Positions 34,024-46,800 of a DNA stretch of 64,000 bases are shown in pieces. Source of the stretch: Stomoxys calcitrans (Eukaryota > Arthropoda > Insecta > Diptera > Muscidae); assembly GCF_963082655.1 (NCBI RefSeq), contig NC_081552.1, forward strand, positions 62,236,930 to 62,300,929. The letters run 5' to 3'. A program made the translations under genes and the position numbers. The notes beneath the pieces are model-generated. The model was not told the DNA's origin, made no database searches, and saw only the letters and a program-made list of their open reading frames with translations. Position 1 is the first letter of the stretch; the number at the start of each line of letters is the position of its first letter.

Positions 34024-34777
34024 ATAGAGATATTGAGCTGAAACTTTGCACAGATTCTTATGTTGTCCATTAGCAGGTTAAGTTCGAAGATGGGCTATAT
34101 CGGACTATATCTTGATATAGCCCCCATATAGACCGATCCGCCGATTTAGGGTCTAAGGCCTATAAAAGCTATATTTATTATCCGATTTTGCTGACATTTG
34201 GGACAGTGAGTTGTGTTAGGCCAGTCGACATCATTCTTTAATTTGGCTCAGATCGGTCCAGATTTGGATATAGCTGCCATATTGACCGATCTCTCGATTT
34301 AAGGTTTTATGCCCATAAAAGGCGCATTTAATATCCAATGTCGCCGAATGTTGGGACAGTGAGTTAAGTTAGGCCCCACGACATCTTTCTGCAATTTAAC
34401 CCAAATCGGTCCAGATTTGGATATAGCTGCCCATAAAAGGTGCATTTATTGTCTGAAGTCGCCGAAATTTGGAACAGTGAGTAAAGCTGCCATTTAGACC
34501 GATCACTTAATTAAATGTCTTGGGCCATACAAAGCACATTTATAATCCGATTTCGCTCAGAAATACCAATATTTTGTTCTGCAAAATTGAACAATGACTT
34601 GTACTTATTAGACCACTCAATATCCGTGCCAAATTTGGTCCAAATCGGACCATATTTCGATAAAGCTGCTATGGGGCATAAATTATGCATTTTCACCGGA
34701 TTATGACGAATGGTGGTTTACATATATACCCGAGGTGGTGGGTATCCAAGGTTCGGCTCGGCCGAACTTAACGCCTT
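34024..34777 (-). mobile_element. Type B element, palindrome half (copy 1)
   Basis: From ATTGAGCTGAAACTTTGC through degenerate monomers to the palindrome GGTTCGGCTCGGCCGAAC at about 34,750-34,767 and GCCTTT. Its T-run is directly followed by another type B right end, as at 38,947. Confidence 0.78.
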
Positions 34778-37070
34778 TTTATACCCACCACCGACGGATG
34801 GGGGTATATTCATTTTGTCATTCCGTTTGCAACACATCGCAATATCCATTTCCGACCCTATAAAGTATATATATTCTTGATCAGCGTAAAAATCTAAGAT
34901 GATCTAGACATGTCCGTCCGTCTGTCTGTTGAAATCACGCTACAGTCTTCAAAAATAGAGATATTGAGCTGAAATTTTGCACAGATTCTTTTTTTGTCCA
35001 TAAACAGGTTAAGTTCGAAGATGGGCTATATCGGACTATATCTTGATATAGCCCCCATATAGACCGATCCGCCGATTTAGGGTCTAAGGCCCATAAAAGC
35101 CACATTTATTATCTGATTTCGCTGAAATTTGGGACAGTGAGTTGTGTTAGGCCCTTCGACATTCTCCGTCAATTTGGCTCAGATCGGTTCAGATTTGGAT
35201 ATAGCTGCCATATAGACCGATCCTCCGATTAAGGGTCTTATGCCCATAAAAGCCACATTTATTATCCGATTTTGCAGAAATTTAGAAAAGTAAGTCGTCT
35301 TAGGCCCTTCGACATCCTCCGTCGGTATGGCTCAGATCGGTTCAGATTTGTATATAGCTGCCATATAGACCGATCCTCCAATTAAGGGTCTTAGGCCCAT
35401 AAAAGCCACATTTATTATCCGATTTTGCTGAAATTTGGGACAGAGAGTTGTGTTAGGCCCTTTGACATTCTCCGTCAATTTGGCTCAGATCGGTTCAGAT
35501 TTGGATATAGCTACCATATAGACCGATCCTCCGATTTAGGGTCTTCGGCCAATAAAAGCCACATTTATTATCCGATTTTGCAGAAATTTAGAAAAGTAAG
35601 ATGTCTTAGGCCCTTCGACATCCTCCGTCGATATGGCTCAGATCGGTTCAGATTTGTATATAGCTGCCATATAGACCGATCCTCCAATTAAGGGTTTTAG
35701 GCCCATAAAAGCCACATTTATTATCCGATTTTGCTGAAATTTGGGACAGAGAGTTGTGTTAGGCCCTTTGACATTCTCCGTCAATTTGGCTCAGATCGGT
35801 TCAGATTTGGATATAGCTGCCATATAGACCGATCCTCCGATTTAGGGTCTTCGGCCAATAAAAGCCACATTTATTATCCGATTTTGCTGAAATTTAGAAA
35901 AGTAAGTTGTCTTAGGCCCTTCGACATCCTCCGTCCATATGGCTCAGATCGGTTCAGATTTGGATATAGCTGCCATATAGAGCGATCCTCCGATTTAGGG
36001 TCATAGGCCCATAAAAGCCACATTTATTATCCGATTTTGCTGAAATTTGGGACAGTATGTTGTCTTAGGCCTCTCTACATCCTTCGTCAATACGGCTCAG
36101 ATCGCTTTAGATTTGGATATAGCTGCCATATAGACCGATCCGCCGATTTAGGGTCATAGGCCCATAAAAAGCTACATTTATTATCCGATTTTGCTGAAAT
36201 TTATGACAGTACGTTGTCTTAAGCCCTCGATATTCTCCGTCAATATGGCTTAGATCGGTTCAGATTGGAGTATAGCTTGCCATATAGAGCGATCCTCCAA
36301 TTTAGGGTCTTAGGCCCATAACAGCCACATTTATTCTCCAATTTTGAGGAAATTTGGGACAGTGAGTTGTGTTATCCCCTTCAACATTCTCCGTCAATTT
36401 GGGTCAGATCTGCACTCAAATTTGACACTCTGACTTATGTTATGCTTTTCGACATCCGTGTCGTATATAGTTCAAATCGGTTTATTTTTAGATATAGCTA
36501 CTAAAAAGACCAATATTTTGTTATATACAATTGAACAATGACTTTTACTTATTAGTATTTGGTCCAAATCGGAGCATATATTGATATAGCTATATATATA
36601 TATATAGGTATGAGTTTTGCACCGGATTTTGATGAAAGAAGGTTTTCATATATATCCGAGGTGGTGGGTATCCAATAGACCGATCCTCCAATTAAGGGTC
36701 TTCGGCCCATAAAAGCCACATTTATTATCCGATTTTGCTGAAATTTGGGACAGAGAGTTGTGTTAGGCCCTTTGACATTCTCCGTCAATATGGCTCAGAT
36801 CGGTTCAGATTTGGATATAGCTGCCATATAGACCGATCCTCCGATTTAGGGTCTTCGGCCAATAAAAGCCACATTTATTATCCGATTTTGCTGAAATTTA
36901 GAAAAGTAAGTTGTCTTAGGCCCTTCGACATCCTCCGTCCATATGGCTCAGATCGGTTCAGATTTGGATATAGCTGCCATATAGAGCGATCCTCCGATTT
37001 AGGGTCATAGGCCCATAAAAGCCACATTTATTATCCGATTTTGCTGAAATTTGGGACAGTATGTTGTCTT
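34778..37070 (-). mobile_element. Type B element with monomer array (copy 1)
   Basis: It starts TATACCCACCACCGACGG, core ATTCTTGATCAGCG, a short GTCC/GTCTGTC, then about eight 153-bp monomers, degenerate units, a TA microsatellite near 36,590-36,606 and ACCCGAGG-like end sequence. At about 36,690 an abrupt switch from the end sequence GGTATCCAA back into a monomer shows a second array segment. It is cut at 37,070 by the start of duplication copy 2. Confidence 0.78.
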
Positions 37071-37355
37071 ACCTTTCTTTTGGGTTCTATATTAGCGTAT
37101 TAGTAAATATTTCCAGTTAAGAGAGACACTTGGCCCTTAATGTAAATGTATGCTTCGTGCTCTACTTTCAAGTACATTATATGAGCCCTATAATGGCATG
37201 ATCGGTAAATAAATTATGTTTGAGGGTGCGATGGACCCCAGGGACTTTGTCCCGAAAATGAGTATCAATTTCCTGAAAATCAATCAATTTAAACAGGTAT
37301 TTTCGGGTGGGGCAGTTCCCAAAACACATGGCTTTTCAATTGGATATCAAATTAG

Positions 37356-38193
37356 TTTTTATACCCTCCACCATAAAATGGGGGGTATACTAATATCGTC
37401 ATTCTGTTTGTAACTACTCGAAATATTCGTCCGAGACCCCACAAAGTATATATATTCTTGATCGTCGCGACATTTTATGTCGATCTAGCCATGTCCGTCC
37501 GTCTGTCCGTCCGTCCCTCCGTCCCTCCGTCCGTCTGTCCGTCCGTCCCTCCGTCCGTCCCTCCGTCCGTCCCTCCGTCCGTCCGTCCGTCCGTCTGTCC
37601 GTCCGTCCCTCCGTCCGTCCGTCTGTCTGTCGAAAGCACGCTAACTTCCGAAGGAGTAAAGCTAGCCACTTGAAATTTTGCACATATACTTCTTATTAGT
37701 GTAGGTCAGTTGGTATTGTAAATGGGCCATATAAACCGATCTTGGGTCTTGACTTCTTGAGCCTCTAGAGTGCGCAATTCTTATCCGATTGGGATGAAAT
37801 TTTGCACGACGTGTTTTGTTTTGATATCCAACAGCTGTGCCAAGTATGGTTTAAATCGGTTCATAACCTGATATAGCTGTCATGTAAACCGATTTGGGGT
37901 CTTGACTTCTTGAGCCTCTAGAGGGCGCAATTATCGTCCGATTTAACTTGAATTTTTCACGTAGTGTTTTGGTATTACTTTCAACAACTGTGCTAAGTAT
38001 GATTCAAATCGGTTCATAATCTGGTATAGCTGTCATATAAACCGATCTTGGATCTTGACTTGTTGAGCCAATTGAGGGCGCAATTCTCATCCGATTTGGC
38101 TGAAACTTTACATGAGGTGTTTTGTTATGACTTCCAATAACTGTGCTAAGTATGGCGTAAATCGATATAGAACCTGATATAGCTGCCATATAA
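37356..38193 (-). mobile_element. Type A element, microsatellite half (copy 2)
   Basis: Counterpart of 33,219-34,023 with the same A/B junction at about 38,193. It contains the longest microsatellite in the window. Confidence 0.8.
37492..37632. repeat. Longest (GTCY)n array, with CTCC interruptions
   Basis: About 35 tetranucleotides of GTCC, GTCT and CTCC. CTCC units break the array into blocks that themselves recur. The copy 1 counterpart at 33,355-33,472 is eight tetranucleotides shorter. Confidence 0.92.
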
Positions 38194-38947
38194 ATAGAGA
38201 TATTGAGCTGAAACTTTGCACAGATTCTTATGTTGTCCATTAGCAGGTTAAGTTCGAAGATGGGCTATATCGGACTATATCTTGATATAGCCCCCATATA
38301 GACCGATCCGCCGATTTAGGGTCTAAGGCCTATAAAAGCTATATTTATTATCCGATTTTGCTGACATTTGGGACAGTGAGTTGTGTTAGGCCAGTCGACA
38401 TCATTCTTTAATTTGGCTCAGATCGGTCCAGATTTGGATATAGCTGCCATATTGACCGATCTCTCGATTTAAGGTTTTATGCCCATAAAAGGCGCATTTA
38501 ATATCCAATGTCGCCGAATGTTGGGACAGTGAGTTAAGTTAGGCCCCACGACATCTTTCTGCAATTTAACCCAAATCGGTCCAGATTTGAATATAGCTGC
38601 CCATAAAAGGTGCATTTATTGTCTGAAGTCGCCGAAATTTGGAACAGTGAGTAAAGCTGCCATTTAGACCGATCACTTAATTAAATGTCTTGGGCCATAC
38701 AAAGCACATTTATAATCCGATTTCGCTCAGAAATACCAATATTTTGTTCTGCAAAATTGAACAATGACTTGTACTTATTAGACCACTCAATATCCGTGCC
38801 AAATTTGGTCCAAATCGGACCATATTTCGATAAAGCTGCTATGGGGCATAAATTATGCATTTTCACCGGATTATGACGAATGGTAGTTTACATATATACC
38901 CGAGGTGGTGGGTATCCAAGGTTCGGCTCGGCCGAACTTAACGCCTT
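38194..38947 (-). mobile_element. Type B element, palindrome half (copy 2)
   Basis: Counterpart of 34,024-34,777, again ending in the GC palindrome and a T-run directly followed by a type B right end. Confidence 0.78.
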
Positions 38948-41274
38948 TTTATACCCACCACCGACGGATGGGGGTATATTCATTTTGTCATTCCGTTTGC
39001 AACACATCGCAATATCCATTTCCGACCCTATAAAGTATATATATTCTTGATCAGCGTAAAAATCTAAGATGATCTAGACATGTCCGTCCGTCTGTCTGTT
39101 GAAATCACGCTACAGTCTTCAAAAATAGAGATATTGAGCTGAAATTTTGCACAGATTCTTTTTTTGTCCATAAACAGGTTAAGTTCGAAGATGGGCTATA
39201 TCGGACTATATCTTGATATAGCCCCCATATAGACCGATCCGCCGATTTAGGGTCTAAGGCCCATAAAAGCCACATTTATTATCTGATTTCGCTGAAATTT
39301 GGGACAGTGAGTTGTGTTAGGCCCTTCGACATTCTCCGTCAATTTGGCTCAGATCGGTTCAGATTTGGATATAGCTGCCATATAGACCGATCCTCCGATT
39401 TAGGGTCTTCGGCCAATAAAAGCCACATTTATTATCCGATTTTGCAGAAATTTAGAAAAGTAAGTTGTCTTAGGCCCTTCGACATCCTCCATCGATATGG
39501 CTCAGATCGGTTCAGATTTGTATATAGCTGCCATATAGACCGATCCTCCAATTAAGGGTCTTAGGCCCATAAAAGCCACATTTATTATCCGATTTTGCTG
39601 AAATTTGGGACAGAGAGTTGTGTTAGGCCCTTTGACATTCTCCGTCAATTTGGCTCAGATCGGTTCAGATTTGGATATAGCTGCCATATAGACCGATCCG
39701 CCGATTTAGGGTCATAGGCCCATAAAAAGCTACATTTATTATCCGATTTTGCTGAAATTTATGACAGTACGTTGTCTTAAGCCCTCGATATTCTCCGTCA
39801 ATATGGCTTAGATCGGTTCAGATTGGAGTATAGCTTGCCATATAGAGCGATCCTCCAATTTAGGGTCTTAGGCCCATAACAGCCACATTTATTCTCCAAT
39901 TTTGCGGAAATTTGGGACAGTGAGTTGTGTTATCCCCTTCAACATTCTCCGTCAATTTGGGTCAGATCTGCACTCAAATTTGACACTCTGACTTATGTTA
40001 TGCTTTTCGACATCCGTGTCGTATATAGTTCAAATCGGTTTATTTTTAGATATAGCTACTAAAAAGACCAATATTTTGTTATATACAATTGAACAATGAC
40101 TTTTACTTATTAGTATTTGGTCCAAATCGGAGCATATATTGATATAGCTATATATATATATATAGGTATGAGTTTTGCACCGGATTTTGATGAAAGAAGG
40201 TTTTCATATATATCCGAGGTGGTGGGTATCCAATAGACCGATCCTCCAATTAAGGGTCTTCGGCCCATAAAAGCCACATTTATTATCCGATTTTGCTGAA
40301 ATTTGGGACAGAGAGTTGTGTTAGGCCCTTTGACATTCTCCGTCAATTTGGCTCAGATCGGTTCAGATTTGGATATAGCTGCCATATAGACCGATCCTCC
40401 GATTTAGGGTCTTCGGCCAATAAAAGCCACATTTATTATCCGATTTTGCTGAAATTTAGAAAAGTAAGTTGTCTTAGGCCCTTCGACATCCTCCGTCCAT
40501 ATGGCTCAGATCGGTTCAGATTTGGATATAGCTGCCATATAGAGCGATCCTCCGATTTAGGGTCATAGGCCCATAAAAGCCACATTTATTATCCGATTTT
40601 GCTGAAATTTGGGACAGTATGTTGTCTTAGGCCTCTCTACATCCTTCGTCAATACGGCTCAGATCGCTTTAGATTTAGATATAGCTGCCATATAGACCGA
40701 TCCGCCGATTTAGGGTCATAGGCCCATAAAAAGCTACATTTATTATCCGATTTTGCTGAAATTTATGACAGTACGATGTCTTAAGCCCTCGATTTTCCCC
40801 GTCAATATGGCTTAGATCGGTTCAGATTGGAGTATAGCTGCCATATAGAGCGATCCTCCAATTTAGGGTCTTAGGCCCATAACAGCCACATTTATTCTCC
40901 AATTTTGCGGAAATTTGGGACAGTGAGTTGTGTTATCCCCTTCAACATCCTCCGTCAATTTGGGTCAGATCTGCACTCAAATTTGACACTCTGACTTATG
41001 TTATGCTTTTCGACATCCGTGTCGTATATAGTTCAAATCGGTTTATTTTTAGATATAGCTACTAAAAAGACCAATATTTTGTTATATACAATTGAACAAT
41101 GACTTTTACTTATTAGTATTTGGTCCAAATCGGAGCATATATTGATATAGCTATATATATATATATAGGTATGAGTTTTGCACCGGATTTTGATGAAAGA
41201 AGGTTTTCATATATATCCGAGGTGGTGGGTATCCATAGTTCGGCCCGGCCGACCTTAACGCCTTTTTACTTGTT
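38948..41274 (-). mobile_element. Type B element with shortened array and an internal tandem repeat (copy 2)
   Basis: Right end TATACCCACCACCGACGG, core and monomers, then two tandem versions of an end segment. Markers at 40,131 and 41,134 show a 1,003-bp spacing. It finishes with TTCGGCCCGGCCGACC and GCCTTTTTACTTGTT at 41,274, the only complete type B palindrome terminus here. Confidence 0.8.
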
Positions 41275-41431
41275 ATTTGTCTTATTTTCATTTATTATTT
41301 GTAGAATTCATACCCCTTTATGTCCCATATTGCTACTATCGGGTTATATGTATGTCCATTTGGTGGAAAATAAAGGAGGTGCGAGCGCTAGAAACTTAAT
41401 TGTAATATAGCCACTAACTGGACTATCTAAT
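41275..41431. other. Short AT-rich spacer
   Basis: Nothing recognised beyond simple AT-rich words. Confidence 0.4.
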
Positions 41432-42621
41432 TATACCTTCCACCATAGGATGGGGATATACTAATCTAGTATTTCTAATTATAACCCTATAAAGTATACA
41501 TATTCTGGATCGTCTCCTCATTCTGAGTCGATATAGCCATGCCCGTCCATCCGTCAGTCTGTCAAAATCACGACAGCAGTCAAACGCGTAAAGCTAGCCC
41601 CATATCAGTCCAGATTTGGATATAGGCCCCATAAATCCATATTGGTGGTCTACTCCGAAATACCTTTCATTTGAGCCTTATATTGTTATGGTCGGTAAAT
41701 ATGTCTATTATGTGGGTATTTTTGGGGGTCAGGTGGACCTTCCTTTCTCTAGTCACAAATACCTTTCATTTGAGACCCATATTGTCATTGGCGGGCTTTG
41801 GAGGTGGGGCGGCCTCCTAGATATTCCACCTTAAATAAGGATACCAAATTTCTGTCTTTAAGTTATTATAAACAAACCAAATTTTTCTTAAATTGCCCCA
41901 CTCCGGGATCTGGCGTTTTTGAAAATAGGGTAAGGACAAGGTCCGCCCATTAAAGTTTGGATGTAAGATCTACTTCATTCTATTGGTTTTAGTGGTGCCA
42001 AACCTTTTGCACCGAAAAAGGATATTAGATTCATGCTCTAGTCCCAAAAACCACATTTCAGGAACATATTTTAGTCTCTTTGTATGTGTAGTTTAGGGGG
42101 AGTTTTGAGTTAAGGCCGGCGTGATTTGAGCCCCTGTTTGCCACATAGTCCAGAAATATGTCCAGTTTGAGGGGTATGTAGAGTGGGGCGGCCACCCACG
42201 CGCTTAGCCTTGAAAAAATCTTCTCTCAAGTTTCTTTAATTTGAGCCCCAATTTGCATTGGTTTATGGGGGGCGTTAGGGGGTGAGACGACCCCCGAACA
42301 ATTTGCTTCAAAATTGGATATCAAATTCGTTTACTACTGTCAAATACCCATTATATGAGCACCTTATTGCCATAGTAGGCAAACTTGTCCGGTTTTAGGG
42401 GAATTTAGGGGGCGGATATTCGATTTCTACTATCAAATACCTATTATTTATTGCCATAATAGGCAAATATGGCCGGTTTGAAGGGAGTTTAGGGGTGGAC
42501 ACCGAAATAATATCAGCATCGTGCATGAGCACGATTTTGTTCAAGCCCTATAAAGTCAAGCATTTTGGAGATGGCTATCAATATCTCGGCTATCTCGTTC
42601 AAATGCACCCTAATTAACTTG
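41432..42621 (-). mobile_element. Type D element
   Basis: It begins TATACCTTCCACCATAGGAT, a close relative of the type A right end. A core with GTATACATATTCTGGATCG and GTCCATCCGTCAGTCTGTC follows, then units with AAATACCTTTCATTTGAGCC, TATTGNCATNGNCGG and G-rich blocks at irregular spacing of about 120-150 bp. The left boundary is clear. The right boundary near 42,500-42,621 is uncertain and no palindrome end was found. It ties the type D units to the same element plan. Confidence 0.65.
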
Positions 42622-43586
42622 TTATACCCTACACCACCACTGTGATACAGGGTATTATAACTTAATGCATTTGTTTGTAACAGCCAGAAGAAAGAGAGAT
42701 AGACCAATTGATAAGTATACCGATCGACTCAGAATCACTTTTTGGTTCGATCTAGCTATGTCCGTTCGTCTGTCTGCCTGTCTATCCGACTGTCCATATT
42801 AATTAGTGTACAAACTACAGGTCGCAGTTTTCATCCGATCGTCTTAAAATTTGGTACAGGCATGTGAAAAAAATCGAATCAAATTTGGATATAGCTACCA
42901 TATACATGTTCGTCTGATTTGGACTAACATTAACGTGGCCATTTGTTAACCGATTCTATAGAAATTGGGCAGGAAGAGTTTCCTCTTGACTCTCGACATT
43001 ACTAGTGAATTTCATAGAAATCGGCTCAGATTAAGATATAGCTCTCATATCAATATATATATCGCCCGATTTTCACTCCCAGCGCCGCTGCAAGCGCCTT
43101 TATTGAAACTTTGTACAAAGCTTTCTTCGACGACTGCCACAATATCTGAGAAGTTTGGTCGAAATCGGTTAAGATTTAGATATAGCTCCCATATATATGT
43201 TCGTCAGATTTTAAGAAATATTCCATTAATATGCTCATTTATTGACATAATTGCCAAAATTTTGCACAACGCTTTCCTCAACGACTACCACAATATCTGA
43301 GAAGTTTGCTTGAAATCGGTTCAGATGTAGATATAACTCCAATATATATGTTCGTCATATTTTGTGTAATTTGCAATAATGTTGTCACTTGTCGACCGTA
43401 GTTGTTATAGTTTGAAGATATTTGCTCGAAATTTGATAAGGATTGTCTAATAACTCATCTGAAAACATCCGCCGAGGTCCATCAAAATTGGTTCAGAATT
43501 GGATATAGCTCCCACATTGTTCTTGTATCCTTGGTGTAAGGTATTATACAGTCGGCACCACCCGACTTTTGCCCTTTTTTACTGGT
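42622..43586 (-). mobile_element. Complete type C element (about 965 bp)
   Basis: The end hairpin is TATACCCTACACCACC followed by TGATACAGGGTATTATAA. A core with CGATCTAGCTATGTCC, GTTCGTCTGTCTGCCTGTC, and four monomers with GATATAGCT at 42,888, 43,035, 43,189 and 43,330 (spacings 147, 154, 141) follow. It ends with AGTCGGCACCACCCGACTTT and TTACTGGT. It is the reference for type C; the copy at 15,880 is in the other orientation. Confidence 0.8.
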
Positions 43587-43698
43587 TTTGTATTGGTTAT
43601 CTACAATACATTCAAAATCATTTTTCAAAGCTACCACTTGGGATACCACATTTTTAAAAATTCGCAGGTCCTCCTGTCTCTATCCCAATTTGAGGGTA
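43587..43698. other. Short spacer
   Basis: About 110 bases between a type C and a type A terminus, with no recognised feature. Confidence 0.4.
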
Positions 43699-43854
43699 AA
43701 CAAGTAAAAGCGTGCTAAGTTCGGCCGGGCCGAATCTTATATACCCTCCACCATGGATCGAATTTTTCGAGTTCTTTTCCCGGGATCTCCTCTTAGGCAA
43801 AAAAAAGGATATAAGAAAAGATTTGATCTGTTATTAGAGCGATATCAAGATATG
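43699..43854 (+). mobile_element. Type A element split by the LTR retrotransposon, left part
   Basis: ACAAGTAAAAG, GC palindrome, TATACCCTCCACCAT and the module up to GCGATATCAAGATATG. The next expected word, GTCCGGTTTGGACC, is found at 57,892 after the LTR element. The last four bases TATG (43,851-43,854) are repeated at 57,888-57,891. Confidence 0.88.
43851..43854. repeat. Target-site duplication TATG, left copy
   Basis: TATG directly before the LTR; its partner is at 57,888-57,891. Uninterrupted type A copies read CAAGATATGGTCCGG with TATG once. Confidence 0.93.
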
Positions 43855-46800
43855 TGTATTGGACGTTTTTTTTTTTTTCAGAAAGACTTTTTTTTTTACA
43901 TATAGAAAAATTAATACAAATTAACTTAATTTTTCATCATTCGCGAACAAATTCTATTTATATGTGTACTTAAGGGGTTAATAACAATGTTGTTGTAGCG
44001 CTTAGACACTGAGAATGAGTACATAATTTTTCTGTTTACAGGCAGAACTTCCGCACTTCCGATTTTGCTGTTCTTTGATTTATGCACAACTGGTTTTACA
44101 GCGTATTTGTTGTGTTTTGGCACTTCTTTAGGATGCACATGTTTTTTATTCTGTCATTCATATTCCCTTTGACTTGATTAGGTATATCGTCCGTCCGTCT
44201 GTTCAGCTTGTTTTTTTGTTTTTCTATTACTGTCATTTCATTCGCTTCGATCATACATATGTTTAATCCGGCACACTTAGTATATTTCCATTCGGTCTAA
44301 AAAGTGTTTTTTCAATAAAAACTTGTATTGGAATTTAATAAAAATTTACGAATTTTAGTGTGTTTTTTTCTTTTTATTCGGCTGGATAAAAACCAAATTT
44401 TTTATTTTTGAAGTACATTTTTTGGTACCAAGTTCGGCTGAAATTGGCAACGTAAATGTTCATGGCTTTTAAACATTCAAGCAGATTTGACATTCCTTCT
44501 ATCATCCCCATTTGGCTTGGATTTCAGAAGCTTCGAGATAATCTGCGAATGAAGCTAAAACTCTTCTTCCTGTGTACTTTGGTGTGATAAAGTCGATTCC
44601 GCTCAGTGAAATCATACGGAAAATTTAATCAATATATTCGGCAATAATTTGTAGTGGAAGTTGTAATTAAAGTGTTTAATTTTTACCGGACGAGTCAACA
44701 TCGAAACTCCAAGCAATTATTTTGAAGGTAACTTCCCACTCATTTTGTGCAAATAGGATTCTTTATGATAAAAGTAAAATTTTTAGAGTTTTCCGCACAT
44801 CTATACAGGTGGTGCCTGTGTCTGACCATTGCCTGTGAAGTGCTTCATTTCTTTATTGGAGCCCACAATCACCCAGTGCTATATTTAAAAGACCAGAGAT
44901 TTGCTTTTATTATTGGCTATAACAACCTGAGACCACACTACCCTCGGGGTAGTGTGCTTCGAGACGGTTCTCCAGCTTCCACAGAGGTTCCATTTTGCCC
45001 AAATCTCTCCAAGAACTTTGTCAGCCGCACTTTCACTAGGACTGTACCGATTGGGGTACAGATACCCACAAAACGCCTAGTTGGTATCGGTGTACAAAGG
45101 TTGCGTTCCGACTACAACGTGGTAGCATCAGAAATCTTAACCTCATAATTGTCTACTACCCAGTAACCTTTCATCTGACCACCAGAGGTGTCGGGCTTAA
45201 GACTACGTTTGGGCTCTGAAGGAGTCATAAAGTTCACCTCATCATCCTATAAATAATTTTACCACTGTACTGCGACGAGGGACTCTTTTGCCCCCTATCC
45301 AGCTTTGCCACGACAGCAGATTTCTGCCTTGCCACTGAGAGTGGTCATGTGTTAGCTACATTTTACTGGAAAGTTACATGATTGGCCTTATGATCGAATT
45401 TTTCGCCAACTTTAATATTTAAGGAATAAGTATATGAGCAAAATGAATTAAAACAAATAATCCCAAATGTTATACAAATTCTGTACACCTAGTCCATTTT
45501 ACACATTTTTATATATGGGGCTAAAGTTAAAGTAAAATACATGATGATTCCATACCCCAGTTTAAATTATGCAAACATTAAACTCATAAAAAAAAAAAGA
45601 AATATTTTTTTAAGAAACTAAATTCGTTTTCAGATTGGTATCGTTGTTAAAATTTAATTTTTACGAAACATGGCTCATAAAAAAATGGTTTAATTTTCAT
45701 ATAATTTAAAGTTAAATATTTTATTTCCTTTTGTTTTTGGTTGCTTATCATATTTAACAATTTTTTTTGTCCCGTTGGGAAAAAAACTATTTTTCTATTT
45801 TATAATTTGTATAATATGAGGGAAGCAAAATTGCAAACATATCACAAATATTTTTAAATTTATCGCATGATATATAAAAACTATTAATTCCGCTCTAGGC
45901 AAGAAACTTTCATACCAACCTATAAAAATTTAAATAGCTACAACAAGTATCCCGAGCGTGCAGAAGGCCTTCAACATGTCCGGATAGTGTTGGTAAGTGT
46001 CATTATAAGAATATAATTACTTTGTCGTCTTTCATTTATACAAGAAAGAGAAGCTTAATCGAAGAGAGTTGATCGAAGAGATTGAACGAAGAGAGAACGC
46101 AATGTGGAGCACCCACGAGTCAAACATACTGATGTACATACATATATTTTGTCCATACAGAGTTTTATACTCTTTTTGTTTCTAATCAATTCATCATCAA
46201 TGATTGCCTTCTCTTCGCTCACACTCTTCGCATCATAATCTTATCCAGTTTTCGATTGTTTTTTTTTCTTATTCTTTTAATAATTTACTTTTGGGTTTCC
46301 AAAGAACCTATAACCCCTTGTGGGCTGTTGATTACAACAGAAATTTGAATTTATGCGATACTTTGAATTTTGCTTCGTTCATACAAAATGTGTTAACACA
46401 CATTTTTTTTTTATTTACATTTATTTTTTTTTTGTTAAAGTTTATAATAATGTTTTCATAGTTTATAGAAATCTTAGATTTAGAAATACTTATGGAAATT
46501 AAGTCTAATATATGATATTATTTTTATGTGAATAAAATGTTCCGAATTTACTTCAAAATGAACTGCTAAAACCGATATAGACGTTTCTCTATGAAAAGGG
46601 GTGGATTAATGAATTTGGAGTGATTATGGAGTTAGGGATCCTATACAAAATTCGCCATTTGGGATTGCGGTAGGTGAGGGTAAAGAGGTGATTTCTCAAT
46701 GACATCAGAGAAATCCATGTGATGTTTTGGTTAATACTCGTATAGTTATTTATACATTCTTATAGTTTTTTTTTTACGATAGATTTGGTTTATGTCAGAA

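Larger units (their letters stand above)
32934..37070. repeat. Tandem segmental duplication, copy 1 (4,137 bp)
   Basis: Copy 1 starts ACCTTTCTTTTGGGTTC and contains a type D-like segment, the microsatellite half of a type A copy, and two fused type B segments. Copy 2 starts with the same words at 37,071. Aligned markers differ by a few substitutions only. The offset is 4,137 before the microsatellite, 4,169-4,170 after it, and 3,558 after the type B array. Indels are therefore confined to repeat arrays. Confidence 0.9.
37071..41274. repeat. Tandem segmental duplication, copy 2
   Basis: It repeats copy 1 in the same order. Relative to copy 1 the GTCY array is 32 bp longer and the type B array 612 bp (exactly four monomers) shorter. 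It extends past the copy 1 endpoint to a full type B palindrome terminus at 41,274. The junction at 37,070/37,071 shares only TA between the two joined sequences. Confidence 0.9.

Noticed and set aside
44747..45148. A 133-codon frame in the 5' LTR (and 46,204-46,461)
   Set aside because: It is interrupted by the 78-bp difference in the 3' LTR, has no known motif, and lies in sequence copied as LTR. An accessory protein cannot be excluded but is unsupported.
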